Shown here one piece after another: positions 55,452 through 64,000 of a stretch of DNA of 64,000 nt; position 1 is the first letter of the stretch, and the number at the start of each line of letters is the position of its first letter. The stretch is taken from NCBI GenBank assembly GCA_964451925.1, contig CAYVKA010000013.1, forward strand, positions 29,129 through 93,128, written 5' to 3'. Source of the stretch: Nevskia sp964451925. Lineage in GTDB: Bacteria > Pseudomonadota > Gammaproteobacteria > Nevskiales > Nevskiaceae. A program made the translations under genes and the position numbers. The notes under the pieces are model-generated. The model was not told where the DNA came from. It saw nothing but the letters and a program-made list of their open reading frames with translations, and searched no databases.

Positions 55452-57299
55452 TCAGTTCCCCGGAATCTTCAGCGTGCTGCCGACGCGCAGCAGGTCGGCG
55501 TCGCCCAGGCCGTTGACCTGGCGCAGCGCCGACACCGAGGTCTGGTAGCGCTTGGCGATGCTCCCCAGCGTCTGGCCGGAGCGGACCTTGTGCAGGCGCA
55601 GCCGGGCGGACTTGCGCTCGGTGGCGGGATGCACTGCGGCCTTGACCACGTGCGCCTCGGGCACGTCGGCCGAGGCCACCACGGTGGTCGGGGCATCGTG
55701 CGGCGGGATCTTCACCATGCTGCCGGCGCGCAGGCGGGCGCCGCTGCGCAAGCCGTTGGCGGCCAGGATGGCCTGCTGGCTGACGCCGAAGCGGTGCGCC
55801 AGCCGGGCCACCGACTCGCCGCGCTCCAGGCGGTGCAGCACGTAGTACTGGCGCTGGTGCTCGAAGCGCTGGTCGGCACCGAGCGAGGCGTAGGCCAGCT
55901 TGAAGCGGTCGGCGGCGCCGGCCGGCACGCGGATCAGGTGGCCGGGCGGCACGTACAGGCGGCCATCGACCACCTCGTCGTTGTAGGCCGGGTTGAGCGT
56001 GCGGAAGGTGGTGGCGTCGGCGTTGCTCAGGCGCACCAGCGTGCTGTAGGGCACGTAGTCGCGCGTCTCCACCGTCTCGAACTGCGTCGGCGCGTCTCGC
56101 TGCAGGTCGGCGAAGTGCTTGCGCCAGTCGCGCTCGACGTCGCTGGCGGCGAGGAACTCGGCGTAGAAGTTGCGCGAGGCGAAGCCGAAGCTGTCGCTGC
56201 TGTAGCGCTGCAACAGGTCGTCCAGCGTGCTGCCGTTGACCTTGGCCAGGCCGCGCGCCACGCCGCCGCGGCCGTGGTTGTAGGCGGTGACCGCCAGCGG
56301 CCAGCTTTGCAGCGCGTTGTAGTCGTCGCGCAGGTGGCGCGCCGCCGCGTCGGTGGAGAACCAGGGGTCGCGGCGGTCGTCGGCGATCTCGTCCAGGCGC
56401 ATGTAGATGCGCGCCGAGGACGGCATGAACTGCCACAGGCCGGCGGCGCCGACCTTGGAATAGGCCTGCAGGTTGAACGAGGATTCCACCAGCGGCAAGC
56501 GCGTCAGCCGGGTCGGCAGGCCGTAGGAGGCGAAAATCTGCTCCATCTGCGGCAGGTAGCGGCCGGCGACCTGCAGCGCATGGGCGGTGCGCTCGCGCAG
56601 GCCACGCTGCACGCGGAAGCTGCCGATGGCGTCGCGGAAACGGTGCGGATCCTGGCTGTCGGCGTACATCATGTAGACGCGGTGCTCTTCCGCGTCCATC
56701 TTCTCCGGCGTGGCCTGCAGTTCGTCGACGCGCTTGAGCAGCTCGTCGATCTGCTGCTTGGCGTGGCCTTCGGCGCGGCCCTTGAGCAGGCTCAGCTGCA
56801 CTGCGTCGAGCGTTTCGGCCTGAGTGCTGAAATCCAGCACCTGATAGACCTTGCGCACGTCGTCGATGGAATGAACGATGCTCTGGTTCTCCGAGTACTC
56901 GGAGAACACCCTGGTCCAGAACTCCACCTGCGGCCGGAGGATCGGCAGGTGCGGGAAGTGGGGATCGTCCTGCAGCACCAGCGGCTGCTGCGGCGCAACG
57001 CCGGGCAGGACCACCTGGCCCGGGCTCGGCGGGGAGGACGCCGGGCCGGCGGCCGGGGCCGTGACGGGGGCGCCGGCCGGATTCGCCACGGCGGCGTTCG
57101 CTGCCGGCGCCGCCTGCTGTTGCGGCGCGACGGCGGTGCCGGCGAGGCCATCGGCGAGATGCAGGGCCGGGGTGGAGGCCGGCGGCGCGGCCGCGGCGGC
57201 AGCCTGTGCCGGGGCGGGGGGCTGCGGCGCGGCGGCGGGATCGGCGGCAGCCGCGCCCGCTCCGATCAATGCGAATAGGCACAGCAGTTTCGTCATCAT
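55452..57299 (-). CDS. mltD: LysM-containing membrane-bound lytic transglycosylase (MltD-like)
   Basis: A 615-residue peptidoglycan lyase. The N-terminal signal peptide is followed by an Ala/Pro/Gln-rich region (about 20-100). The SLT domain has catalytic Glu272 in PLVESSFNLQAYSKVGAAG, then GLWQFMPSSARIY and AVTAYNHGRGG. A degenerate LysM-like segment and two clear C-terminal LysM domains follow (YVLHRLERGESVARLAHRF and KVRSGQTLGSIAKRY). I saw no lipobox, so it may be periplasmic rather than lipid-anchored. The start is ATG at 57299 (a second is at 57296). A long hairpin lies upstream. Confidence 0.92.
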   Translation of the reverse strand: MMTKLLCLFALIGAGAAAADPAAAPQPPAPAQAAAAAAPPASTPALHLADGLAGTAVAPQQQAAPAANAAVANPAGAPVTAPAAGPASSPPSPGQVVLPGVAPQQPLVLQDDPHFPHLPILRPQVEFWTRVFSEYSENQSIVHSIDDVRKVYQVLDFSTQAETLDAVQLSLLKGRAEGHAKQQIDELLKRVDELQATPEKMDAEEHRVYMMYADSQDPHRFRDAIGSFRVQRGLRERTAHALQVAGRYLPQMEQIFASYGLPTRLTRLPLVESSFNLQAYSKVGAAGLWQFMPSSARIYMRLDEIADDRRDPWFSTDAAARHLRDDYNALQSWPLAVTAYNHGRGGVARGLAKVNGSTLDDLLQRYSSDSFGFASRNFYAEFLAASDVERDWRKHFADLQRDAPTQFETVETRDYVPYSTLVRLSNADATTFRTLNPAYNDEVVDGRLYVPPGHLIRVPAGAADRFKLAYASLGADQRFEHQRQYYVLHRLERGESVARLAHRFGVSQQAILAANGLRSGARLRAGSMVKIPPHDAPTTVVASADVPEAHVVKAAVHPATERKSARLRLHKVRSGQTLGSIAKRYQTSVSALRQVNGLGDADLLRVGSTLKIPGN

Positions 57300-57329
57300 C
57301 GTTCCCGTCGTCGCCCCCCGGCGAATTGA

Positions 57330-57378
57330 GCCTGCTAACGCTCCTTTGGTCGCCGCGGTCAAAGGAGTGTTAGCAGGC
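57330..57378. repeat. 19-bp inverted repeat upstream of mltD
   Basis: The arms GCCTGCTAACGCTCCTTTG (57330-57348) and the matching 57360-57378 pair at 18 of 19 positions around an 11-bp loop. They share GGGCCTGYTAACAC with the motif at 63940-63953 near the window end, so this is probably a member of a dispersed family rather than a local terminator. Confidence 0.85.
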
Positions 57379-57585
57379 CCCGGAACGCTTGCGCCGATCT
57401 CGCATTGATATTAGCCGCAAGCATCCTGCCGCATCAACGGATTAGCGCGAAGACTTGCGAACCTTCTGACGGAAGGTTGCGGCCCCGCGGCGCAGCCACC
57501 GTGGACAGGCGACGATGATGCCGGCACGGGGCCTTGGCCGGCCGGCGAATCCGGTAAGCTGCGCCATCCACCGATGGAAGTCCCC

Positions 57586-58533
57586 ATGGCCCAGCCGTAC
57601 CCGCCGATCGAACCCTACCGCACCCACCGCATCCAGGTCTCCGCCATCCACGAGATCTATGCCGAGGAGTGCGGCAATCCCAATGGCCGCGCGGTGGTGT
57701 TCGTGCACGGCGGGCCCGGCGGCGGCTGCGAACCCTGGCACCGCCAGTTCTTCGACCCGAAGCGCTACCGCATCGTGCTGTTCGATCAGCGCGGCTGCGG
57801 CCGCAGCACGCCGCACGCCGAGCTGCGCGAGAACACCACCGGCGACCTGGTGGCGGACATGGAACGCATCCGCAATCTGCTCGGCATCGACCAGTGGGTG
57901 GTGTTCGGCGGCTCCTGGGGCAGCACGCTGGGCCTGGCCTACGCCCAGGCCCACCCGCAGCGCACCCGCGCGCTGGTGCTGCGCGGCATCTTCCTGCTGC
58001 GGCCGGAGGAAATCCGCTGGTTCTACCAGGAGGGCGCCAACTGGATCTATCCGGACGCCTGGGAGCACTACCTGGCGCCGATTCCGCAATCCGAGCGCGG
58101 CGACCTGGTGGCGGCCTACCACCGCCGCCTGACCAGCGAGAACACCGCGGTGCGGCGCGAAGCGGCCCGCGCCTGGAGCACCTGGGAGGGCGCCACCAGC
58201 AAGCTGCTGCAGAGCGAGGACATGATCGCGCGCTATGCCGGTGACAATTTCTCCGAGGCCTTCGCCCGCATCGAGTGCCACTACTTCGTCAATGGCGGCT
58301 TCTTCGACTCGCCCAACCAGCTGCTGGAGAACGTCGACCGCATCCGCCATATCCCGGCCGTGATCGTGCAGGGCCGCTACGACGTGGTCTGCCCGCTGAA
58401 GTCGGCCTGGGACCTGCACCGCGCCTGGCCGGAAGCGACCTTCAGCGTGGTGCCCGACGCCGGCCACGCCGCGTCCGAGCACGGCACGCTGAGCCGACTG
58501 ATCGAAGCGGCGGACCATTTCGCGCGGCTCTGA
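57586..58533 (+). CDS. pip: Prolyl iminopeptidase
   Basis: A 315-residue alpha/beta hydrolase that removes N-terminal proline from peptides (MEROPS S33). HGGPGGGCEPWHRQFFD is the oxyanion/acidic loop, GGSWGSTLGLAYAQ holds the catalytic Ser, QGRYDVVCP the Asp and DAGHAASEHG the His. I start at the ATG at 57586, preceded by GGAAG; an ATG 12 bases earlier lacks one. It has no signal peptide. A DUF2214 gene follows. Confidence 0.96.
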   Translation: MAQPYPPIEPYRTHRIQVSAIHEIYAEECGNPNGRAVVFVHGGPGGGCEPWHRQFFDPKRYRIVLFDQRGCGRSTPHAELRENTTGDLVADMERIRNLLGIDQWVVFGGSWGSTLGLAYAQAHPQRTRALVLRGIFLLRPEEIRWFYQEGANWIYPDAWEHYLAPIPQSERGDLVAAYHRRLTSENTAVRREAARAWSTWEGATSKLLQSEDMIARYAGDNFSEAFARIECHYFVNGGFFDSPNQLLENVDRIRHIPAVIVQGRYDVVCPLKSAWDLHRAWPEATFSVVPDAGHAASEHGTLSRLIEAADHFARL

Positions 58534-58546
58534 AGAGGTCTTGTCC

Positions 58547-58999
58547 GTGTACCTCGACGCCGCGCTGGCCTACGTCCATTTCCTGTGCATCATCACCCTG
58601 GCGGCATTGATGGCGGCCGAGGCGGCGCTGCTGCGCCCGGCCCTGATCGGGCACAGCGCGCGCTGGCTGGCGCGGCTGGACGCCGGCGTGGGCGGATCGG
58701 CGGCGGCGGTGCTGGCCAGCGGGCTGTCGCGGGCGGTGTGGGGCGCCAAGGGCTGGACCTACTACGCCCACAACCCGGTGTTCCACGCCAAGATCGGCGT
58801 GTTCCTGCTGATCGCGCTGCTGTCGATCGTGCCCACCGTGCGGTTCTTCCGCTGGGCCAAGGCGTTGCGTCTCGACCCTGCGTACACGGTGCCGCCGGCC
58901 GAGCTGAAACAGGCGCGGCGCTACGTGCTGATCGAATTGCACCTGCTGGTGCTGCTGCCCCTGTTCGGCGTGATGATGGCCCGCGGGCTGCGCTTTTGA
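58547..58999 (+). CDS. DUF2214 membrane protein
   Basis: A 150-residue protein with four membrane helices. The family pattern YVHFLCIITLAALMAAEAALL at the start (spanning the first helix), GAKGWTYYAHNPVFHAK and the charged WAKALRLDP loop identify DUF2214. I chose the GTG at 58547 because AGAGG lies eight bases upstream; a TTG at 58541 would be only two bases from it. Function unknown; it starts 13 bp after pip. Confidence 0.85.
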   Translation: MYLDAALAYVHFLCIITLAALMAAEAALLRPALIGHSARWLARLDAGVGGSAAAVLASGLSRAVWGAKGWTYYAHNPVFHAKIGVFLLIALLSIVPTVRFFRWAKALRLDPAYTVPPAELKQARRYVLIELHLLVLLPLFGVMMARGLRF

Positions 59000-59102
59000 G
59001 GCTGGTGCCGTGATCAAAGCGCGCTCGATCGTCTGAGAAGTCCATCCACAGCCACCGGATTCTTCGCCACGCGCGGGTGCGCGCATCTGAAAGCCGGCGG
59101 CT

Positions 59103-59570
59103 TCACTTCAGTGGAATGCCCTCGTCCTGCTTCACCGCGTCCAGCACCAGGCTGGAACGCACGTCCTTCACGCCGGGCAGGCCGATCAGCACCTTCATCG
59201 AGAATTCGGCGAAGGCCTGCAGGTCCGGCACCATCACGTGCAGCAGGAAGTCCAGGTCGCCGGTCATGACATAACAGGCGCGCACCTCGGGCTGCCGCTT
59301 GATGGCGTGCTCGAAGGCCTCGGTGACGTCCTTGGACTGGCGCTCGATGCTGACCCGGACGAAGGCCTGGATACGCTGTCCCAGCGCCGCCGGGCTGAGC
59401 ACGGCGGCGTAGCGCTCGATCACGCCCTCGTCTTCCAGCCGGCGCAAGCGCCGCTGGCAGGCGGTGGGCGACAGCGACACCTTCTCCGCCAGCTCCACCA
59501 CCGGCATGCGGCCGTTGCGCTGCAGCTCGCGCAGTATGCGCAGGTCGGTGCGGTCCAGGTCGGTTTGCAC
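59103..59570 (-). CDS. Lrp/AsnC-family regulator
   Basis: A 155-residue regulator. The N-terminal helix-turn-helix (LDRTDLRILRELQRNGR to LSPTACQRRLRRL) precedes the RAM/AsnC effector domain (VRACYVMTGDLDFLLHVMVPD and GVKDVRSSLVLDAVKQDEGIPL). It diverges from phhA across 133 bp, and this pairing is recurrent in gammaproteobacteria. Control of phenylalanine and tyrosine breakdown is therefore likely; the effector is unproven. Confidence 0.94.
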   Translation of the reverse strand: MQTDLDRTDLRILRELQRNGRMPVVELAEKVSLSPTACQRRLRRLEDEGVIERYAAVLSPAALGQRIQAFVRVSIERQSKDVTEAFEHAIKRQPEVRACYVMTGDLDFLLHVMVPDLQAFAEFSMKVLIGLPGVKDVRSSLVLDAVKQDEGIPLK

Positions 59571-59703
59571 GTTTTACCTATGATTTGGCAATTTAGTAGT
59601 GAAAAGCTGCACAGATACTACCTTTCCGGTGTGAATTGGCCAAGAAAGCGCGGCATTTTCCCGCTACAGTGTCTCTTTAGGCGGCTTGCCGCCGGAGGAG
59701 CTC

Positions 59704-60510
59704 GTGGCCAAGCAGACCCGATACGTTTCGCCGCTGCCCGACGCGTCCGGCCAGATCCGTTATTCCGACCAGGAAAACGCCATCTGGGCGGAGCTGTTCG
59801 CGCGGCAGAAGCAGGCGATCCGCGGCAAGGCCTGCGATGAATTCATGCACGGCCTGGATCTGCTCGGGCTGCCAGAGGACCGCGTGCCGCAGCTGGGCGA
59901 GGTGTCCGGGAAGCTGCGCCGCGAGACCGGCTGGGAAGTGGCGCTGGTGCCGGCGCTGATTCCGTTCTCCGAATTCTTCGCCCTGCTCGCCGACCGCAAG
60001 TTCCCGGCGGCCACCTTCGTGCGCACCCGCGAGGAGCTGGACTACCTGCAGGAGCCGGACATCTTCCACGAGATCTTCGGCCATACGCCGCTGCTGACCA
60101 ACCGCTACTTCGCCGATTTCACCCACGCCTACGGCAAGCTGGGACTCGCCGCCAGCCGCGAGGACCGCGTCTACCTGGCGCGCATGTACTGGTTCACGGT
60201 GGAGTTCGGCCTGCTGCAGAAGCCCGGCGAGGGCCTGCGCATCTACGGCGGCGGCATCCTGTCCTCGATCGGTGAAACCGAGTACGCCTTCAACGGCGGC
60301 CAGGCGCAGCGCCGCCCGTTCGATATCCTCGATGCGCTGCGCACACCCTATCGCATCGATATCATGCAGCCGCTGTACTACGTCATCGAAGACCTGCGCC
60401 AGCTGTTCGAACTGACGCAGCGCGACATCATGGGACTGGTGCAGCAGGCCAAGCGCCTGGGCCTGCACGCGCCGCTGTTTCAGCCCAAGGACAAGGCGGC
60501 GGCGGCATAA
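59704..60510 (+). CDS. phhA: Phenylalanine 4-monooxygenase
   Basis: A 268-residue iron- and tetrahydropterin-dependent enzyme that makes tyrosine from phenylalanine. Iron ligands His122 and His127 (FHEIFGHTPLL) and Glu167 (TVEFGL) are intact, and the bacterial form lacks the eukaryotic regulatory domain. The start is a GTG at 59704 with GGAGG five bases upstream; a TTG at 59686 would lie before that site. hppD follows on the same strand and uses the tyrosine after transamination. No phhB is adjacent. Confidence 0.97.
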   Translation: MAKQTRYVSPLPDASGQIRYSDQENAIWAELFARQKQAIRGKACDEFMHGLDLLGLPEDRVPQLGEVSGKLRRETGWEVALVPALIPFSEFFALLADRKFPAATFVRTREELDYLQEPDIFHEIFGHTPLLTNRYFADFTHAYGKLGLAASREDRVYLARMYWFTVEFGLLQKPGEGLRIYGGGILSSIGETEYAFNGGQAQRRPFDILDALRTPYRIDIMQPLYYVIEDLRQLFELTQRDIMGLVQQAKRLGLHAPLFQPKDKAAAA

Positions 60511-60607
60511 GCCAGCGGCAGCCGCTTGAGCGCCCCGTCATTTGGGCGTATCAAGCATTCACCAGCTTCACCCGCGCGGATCAGGCCGCGCCCCCCGGAG
60601 ATCAATG

Positions 60608-61711
60608 ATGGGCCAGCACCACAGCAACCCGCTGCACACCGACGGCTTCGAATTCGTCGAATTCACCGCGCCCAACCGCGCCGGCATCGAGCAGCTGCAC
60701 CAGCTGTTCGAGCTGCTCGGCTTCACTGCGGTGGCGCGCCACCGCAGCAAGGACGTGACCCTGTTCCGCCAGGGCGACATCAACTTCCTGGTGAACGGCA
60801 CGCCGTACACCCACTTCGCCCAGTTCGCGCAGGCCCACGGCCCTTCCGCCTGCGCTATGGGCTGGCGCGTCAAGGACGCGCCCAAGGCCTACGCCTACGC
60901 CGTGTCGCAGGGCGCGGTGCCGTTCGACACCAAGCCCGGTTTCATGGAGCTGAACCTGCCGGCGGTGTATGGCATCGGCAACAGCGTGCTCTACTTCATC
61001 GACCGCTACGACAGGGGCGGCGCAGGCGCCGACCGCCACAGTGGCCTGACGATCTATGACGTGGACTTCGCGCCGATCCCCGGCACGGAACAGCACCCCA
61101 AGGGAGTCGGCCTGAAGCTGCTCGACCACCTGACCCACAACGTCGAGAAGGGCAACATGGACGTGTGGGCCGGCTTTTACGAGCGCATCGCCAACTTCCG
61201 CGAGATCCGCTACTTCGACATCGAGGGCAAGCAGACCGGCCTGGTGTCGCGCGCGCTGACCAGCCCCTGCGGCAAGCTGCGCATCCCGATCAACGAGAGC
61301 GCCGACGACAAGAGCCAGATCGCCGAGTTCATCCGCGACTACCGCGGCGAGGGCATCCAGCACCTGGCGCTGGCCACCGACGACATCTACGCCACGGTCA
61401 CCGCGCTGCGCCAGCGCGGCGTGGTGTTCATGGACACGCCGGAAACCTACTACGAGAAGATCGAAAGCCGGGTGCCGGGCCACCACGAAAACGTGGCGCG
61501 CCTGAAGGACCTGCGCCTGCTGATCGACGGCAGCGTGCAGGACGGCATCCTGCTGCAGATCTTCACCTCCACCGTGATCGGCCCGATCTTCTTCGAGATC
61601 ATCCAGCGCAAAGGCAACGAAGGCTTCGGCGAGGGCAACTTCAAGGCGCTGTTCGAATCGATCGAGGAAGACCAGATCCGGCGCGGCGTGCTGAGCAGGG
61701 AAACGGCGTAG
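60608..61711 (+). CDS. hppD: 4-hydroxyphenylpyruvate dioxygenase
   Basis: A 367-residue non-heme iron dioxygenase that converts 4-hydroxyphenylpyruvate to homogentisate. Two vicinal oxygen-chelate domains are present and the facial triad is His174 (LLDHLTHNV), His252 (GIQHLALAT) and Glu330 (FFEIIQRKG). I chose the second of two adjacent ATG codons (60608), seven bases after GGAG. It completes phenylalanine/tyrosine degradation with phhA; hmgA is not in the window. Confidence 0.97.
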   Translation: MGQHHSNPLHTDGFEFVEFTAPNRAGIEQLHQLFELLGFTAVARHRSKDVTLFRQGDINFLVNGTPYTHFAQFAQAHGPSACAMGWRVKDAPKAYAYAVSQGAVPFDTKPGFMELNLPAVYGIGNSVLYFIDRYDRGGAGADRHSGLTIYDVDFAPIPGTEQHPKGVGLKLLDHLTHNVEKGNMDVWAGFYERIANFREIRYFDIEGKQTGLVSRALTSPCGKLRIPINESADDKSQIAEFIRDYRGEGIQHLALATDDIYATVTALRQRGVVFMDTPETYYEKIESRVPGHHENVARLKDLRLLIDGSVQDGILLQIFTSTVIGPIFFEIIQRKGNEGFGEGNFKALFESIEEDQIRRGVLSRETA

Positions 61712-61827
61712 CCGCCGGCGCAGGGCCGGGGGAACTGCCGCCGACGGCACGGGCCTGGTCTGTGCCGGGCGCCTTCAGACCCGGCGTGCCGAAGGGCGCG
61801 GCGCGCCCTTTTCTGCCGGAGCGGTGC

Positions 61828-61842
61828 GTAAAGATGCGTAAA
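61828..61842. promoter_or_regulatory. CpxR box upstream of cpxRA
   Basis: GTAAA-gatgc-GTAAA is a perfect match to the GTAAA-N5-GTAAA CpxR consensus, 52 bp before the regulator's start codon. It suggests autoregulation of the two-component operon. Confidence 0.75.
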
Positions 61843-61893
61843 ACAAACCGGTCTGAAGTTGCGGAGAACGCGGCGCGGCCCGACAGTAGCGGG

Positions 61894-62580
61894 ATGTCAC
61901 GCATTTTGATCGCCGACGACGACCGTGAGCTGTGCGCGCTGCTGGCCGATTACCTGCGACGCGAAGGCTTCGAGGTCGACACCGTGCATGACGGTGAAGC
62001 GGCGCTGACGCGCCTGCGCGACGCCGCGCAGCGCCCGGAACTGCTGATCCTCGACGTGATGATGCCCGGCAGCGACGGCCTGGAGACGCTGCGCGAACTG
62101 CGCCAGCAGCACCGCCTGCCGGTGATCATGCTGTCGGCGCGCGGCGAGCCGGTGGACCGCGTGGTCGGCCTGGAACTGGGCGCCGATGACTACCTGTCCA
62201 AGCCCTGCCTGCCGCGCGAGCTGCTGGCGCGGGTGCGCGCCCAGCTGCGGCGCCAGACGCTGCCGGCCGCCGACGAACTCAATCTCGGCCCGCTGCACCT
62301 GCACCCGGCCGAGCGGCGCGCCTCGGTGGAGGGCCAGGAACTGCGCCTCACCGGCGCCGAATTCGCGCTGCTGCTGACGCTGGCGCAGCACGCCGGCGAG
62401 GTGGTGGGCAAGGCCACCCTGACGCGCCTGGCGCTGGGCCGCGAGATCGAACGCTTCGACCGCAGCGTCGACGTCCATGTCAGCCGCCTGCGGCGCAAGC
62501 TGGCCGAGGCTTCGGCCAGCGCGCCGGCGATCGAGGCGGTGCGTGGCGCCGGCTACCTGCTGATCGCGCAGCGGCCCTGA
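61894..62580 (+). CDS. cpxR: OmpR-family response regulator, CpxR-like
   Basis: A 228-residue regulator. The receiver domain has ADDDRELCALLADYLRREGF, Asp54 in LDVMMPGSDG and Lys in YLSKPCLPRE. The winged-helix domain has LTGAEFALLLTLAQHAGEVV, a linker and DRSVDVHVSRLRRKL. It is close to E. coli CpxR along its length, including the LGLELGADDYL segment (here VGLELGADDYL). ATG at 61894 is the family start. The CpxR box upstream supports the name. Confidence 0.88.
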   Translation: MSRILIADDDRELCALLADYLRREGFEVDTVHDGEAALTRLRDAAQRPELLILDVMMPGSDGLETLRELRQQHRLPVIMLSARGEPVDRVVGLELGADDYLSKPCLPRELLARVRAQLRRQTLPAADELNLGPLHLHPAERRASVEGQELRLTGAEFALLLTLAQHAGEVVGKATLTRLALGREIERFDRSVDVHVSRLRRKLAEASASAPAIEAVRGAGYLLIAQRP

Positions 62581-62587
62581 ATCTCCA

Positions 62588-63940
62588 TTGAGTGCCCTTT
62601 ACCGCCGCCTGCTGCTGTGGTTCTGCGCGGCCAACGTCATCACCCTGCTGGTCAGCGTCGCGGTGACCGGGCGCATCGCCCACCATGCCTACGGCGGCGA
62701 GCTGGACTGGGCAGCGCTGGCGCAGAGCGCCGACGCGGCCTATGCCAAGGGCGGGCGCGCTGCGCTGCAGGACTGGGCGCTGGCGCAGCGGCACGACGAG
62801 CACATCCAGGCGACGCTGTTCGAGGACGACGTCAACCTGCTCGACTGGCCGCTGCCGCCGCCGCTGGCCCGGCACCTGCCGCAACTGCTGGCCAGCGACA
62901 GCATCGTGCTGCGGCCGGTGCCGGAAGTGCTGCTGGTCGGCCAGCGCGTGGTGGGCGGCGACAAGACGCCGCGGCAGCTGGTGCTGATCCGCGGCCCGCG
63001 GCCGCAGCATGCCAAGCTGGAACTGCTGCTGGGCGTGCAGATCGTGCTGTCGCTGCTGGTCATCGGCGCGGTCGGCTGGTGGGTGGCGCGCAGCATCGCG
63101 CGCCCGGTTGCGGCGCTGCAACAGGCGGCGCAGCGCATGGCCACCGGCGACCTGTCGGCGCGCGTCGGCGGGCGCTATCCGCAGGCGCGCGATGAGCTGG
63201 GGCTGCTGGCGCGCGAGTTCGACCACATGGCCGGCCGCATCGAGGCCCTGGTGGAACACGCGCGCGGCGTGCTGCAGGACGTGTCGCACGAGCTGCGCTC
63301 GCCGCTGGCGCGCCTGCAGCTGATCCTGGAACTGGCGCGGCAGGAATCCGGCAGCGCCGCGGCCACGCACTTCCAGCGCGCCGAGCAGGAGATCGCACGG
63401 CTCGACCAGCTGATCGGCGAGCTGCTGGCGCTGTCACGCATGGAAGCCGACCTGCCGGGCATGACGCGGGAGACGGTGGACCTCGGGGCGCTGGCCGGCG
63501 ACTGCATCGCCGCCGCCGCGCTCGACGCGCAGGCGCAGGCCGTGCAGCTGCGCCTGGAGGCCGCCGAGCCGCTGGAAGTGCCCGGCAACGCGCAGCTGCT
63601 GGCGCGGGCGCTGGACAACCTGCTGTCCAACGCCATCAAGTTCGGCGGCGGCGGCGAAGTGCTGCTGCGCCTGGCGCGGCGCGACGGACTGGCCGAACTG
63701 AGCGTGCGCGACCACGGCCCGGGCGTGCCGGAGGCCGATCTGGGCAAGCTGTTCCGGCCGTTTTTCCGCGGCGCCAATGCGACGCGCGCCGACGGCCAGG
63801 GCCTGGGCCTGGCCATCGTCGAGCGCATCGCCCACGCCCACGGCGGACAGCTCAGCGCCGCCAATGCCGCCGGCGGCGGGCTGTGCGTCACACTGTCGCT
63901 GCCACTGGTCGCGGCCGACGCCGGCAGCGGCGCGGCCTAG
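62588..63940 (+). CDS. cpxA: Envelope-stress sensor histidine kinase, CpxA-like
   Basis: A 450-residue kinase starting at a TTG eight bases past the regulator's stop. One helix (about 8-28), a periplasmic domain of about 110 residues, a second helix (about 150-170) and a HAMP domain precede HisKA with phospho-His 234 (DVSHELRSPLARLQL) and HATPase_c (NLLSNAIKFGGGGEV, GPGVPEADL, GQGLGLAIV). The partner gene and the box suggest CpxA function in envelope stress, though the sensor domain differs from E. coli. Confidence 0.88.
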   Translation: MSALYRRLLLWFCAANVITLLVSVAVTGRIAHHAYGGELDWAALAQSADAAYAKGGRAALQDWALAQRHDEHIQATLFEDDVNLLDWPLPPPLARHLPQLLASDSIVLRPVPEVLLVGQRVVGGDKTPRQLVLIRGPRPQHAKLELLLGVQIVLSLLVIGAVGWWVARSIARPVAALQQAAQRMATGDLSARVGGRYPQARDELGLLAREFDHMAGRIEALVEHARGVLQDVSHELRSPLARLQLILELARQESGSAAATHFQRAEQEIARLDQLIGELLALSRMEADLPGMTRETVDLGALAGDCIAAAALDAQAQAVQLRLEAAEPLEVPGNAQLLARALDNLLSNAIKFGGGGEVLLRLARRDGLAELSVRDHGPGVPEADLGKLFRPFFRGANATRADGQGLGLAIVERIAHAHGGQLSAANAAGGGLCVTLSLPLVAADAGSGAA

Positions 63941-63953
63941 GGCCTGTTAACAC
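63940..63953. repeat. Copy of GGGCCTGYTAACAC motif at window end
   Basis: GGGCCTGTTAACAC matches the arm of the inverted repeat at 57330-57378 in 13 of 14 bases. It starts at the cpxA stop. The rest of any element lies beyond the window. Confidence 0.5.
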
Positions 63954-64000
63954 GGATTGGGTCGCTGCGACGGCGGCTATTTTTGCGCAGCGCTTAGTCG

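Noticed and set aside
59571..59703. Possible Lrp site (GTAGT and ACTAC) in the lrp-phhA gap
   Set aside because: Only five-base arms match, and no clear promoter could be assigned at normal spacing.

Overview
The window is GC-rich chromosomal DNA from a gammaproteobacterium, most likely of the Xanthomonadales/Lysobacterales. This placement rests on the order pilMNOPQ-aroK-aroB-dgt-gltB-gltD beside a divergent mrcA, the phhA/Lrp/hppD group, and dispersed repeats built from GGGAATC. That is remembered gene order and repeat style, not a database match. I saw no rRNA, tRNA, CRISPR array, prophage or transposase, and almost all of the DNA is coding.

Layout. 1-2.4 kb: the start of a LiaS/DesK-type sensor kinase (cut by the left edge), diverging from two small envelope genes. 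2.4-17.9 kb, minus strand: pilMNOPQ (type IV pilus assembly), aroK, aroB, dgt, an MDR reductase, and gltB/gltD. 17.9-23 kb: mrcA with an overlapping unknown gene, then gltA and rpmE. 23.1-27.5 kb, minus strand: rph, rdgB, hemW and a CPXCG protein, preceded by msrP/msrQ. 27.7-33.6 kb, plus strand: sufE, a 268-bp MITE-like element, qmcA, nfeD, a hemolysin III-family gene, ppk2 and a LytS/LytTR two-component pair. 33.7-38.4 kb: an MFS exporter/MarR operon with a clear operator, an AIM24-like protein, a CPA2 antiporter and an NAD(P)-binding protein. 38.5-42.6 kb: a thioesterase, a HIT protein, an SDR and a two-domain fatty acyl-CoA reductase. 42.7-50.9 kb, minus strand: patatin, an SRPBCC-SDR fusion, TetR, a YdfG-like SDR, pirin, aroG and a secreted PHB-depolymerase-type esterase, plus a DUF4870 gene on the plus strand. 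51-55.3 kb: mprF split into two genes, followed by an AcvB/VirJ protein fused in frame to DUF3096. 55.4-64 kb: a LysM lytic transglycosylase, prolyl iminopeptidase, a DUF2214 protein, Lrp, phhA, hppD and a CpxRA-like pair with a perfect CpxR box.

Themes. Much of the window concerns the envelope and membrane lipids: pilus, peptidoglycan synthesis and lysis, aminoacyl-phosphatidylglycerol synthesis and hydrolysis, fatty-alcohol formation, patatin, and envelope stress sensing. The least ordinary observations are the split mprF with the AcvB-DUF3096 read-through fusion, a tandem heptamer repeat embedded in hemW, a 29-bp palindromic operator lying over a promoter and start codon with leaderless geometry, an apparent ATT start in the hemolysin III gene, the 268-bp folded repeat, and the patatin/SRPBCC-SDR/TetR group. 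I found no convincing new defence or mobile system.
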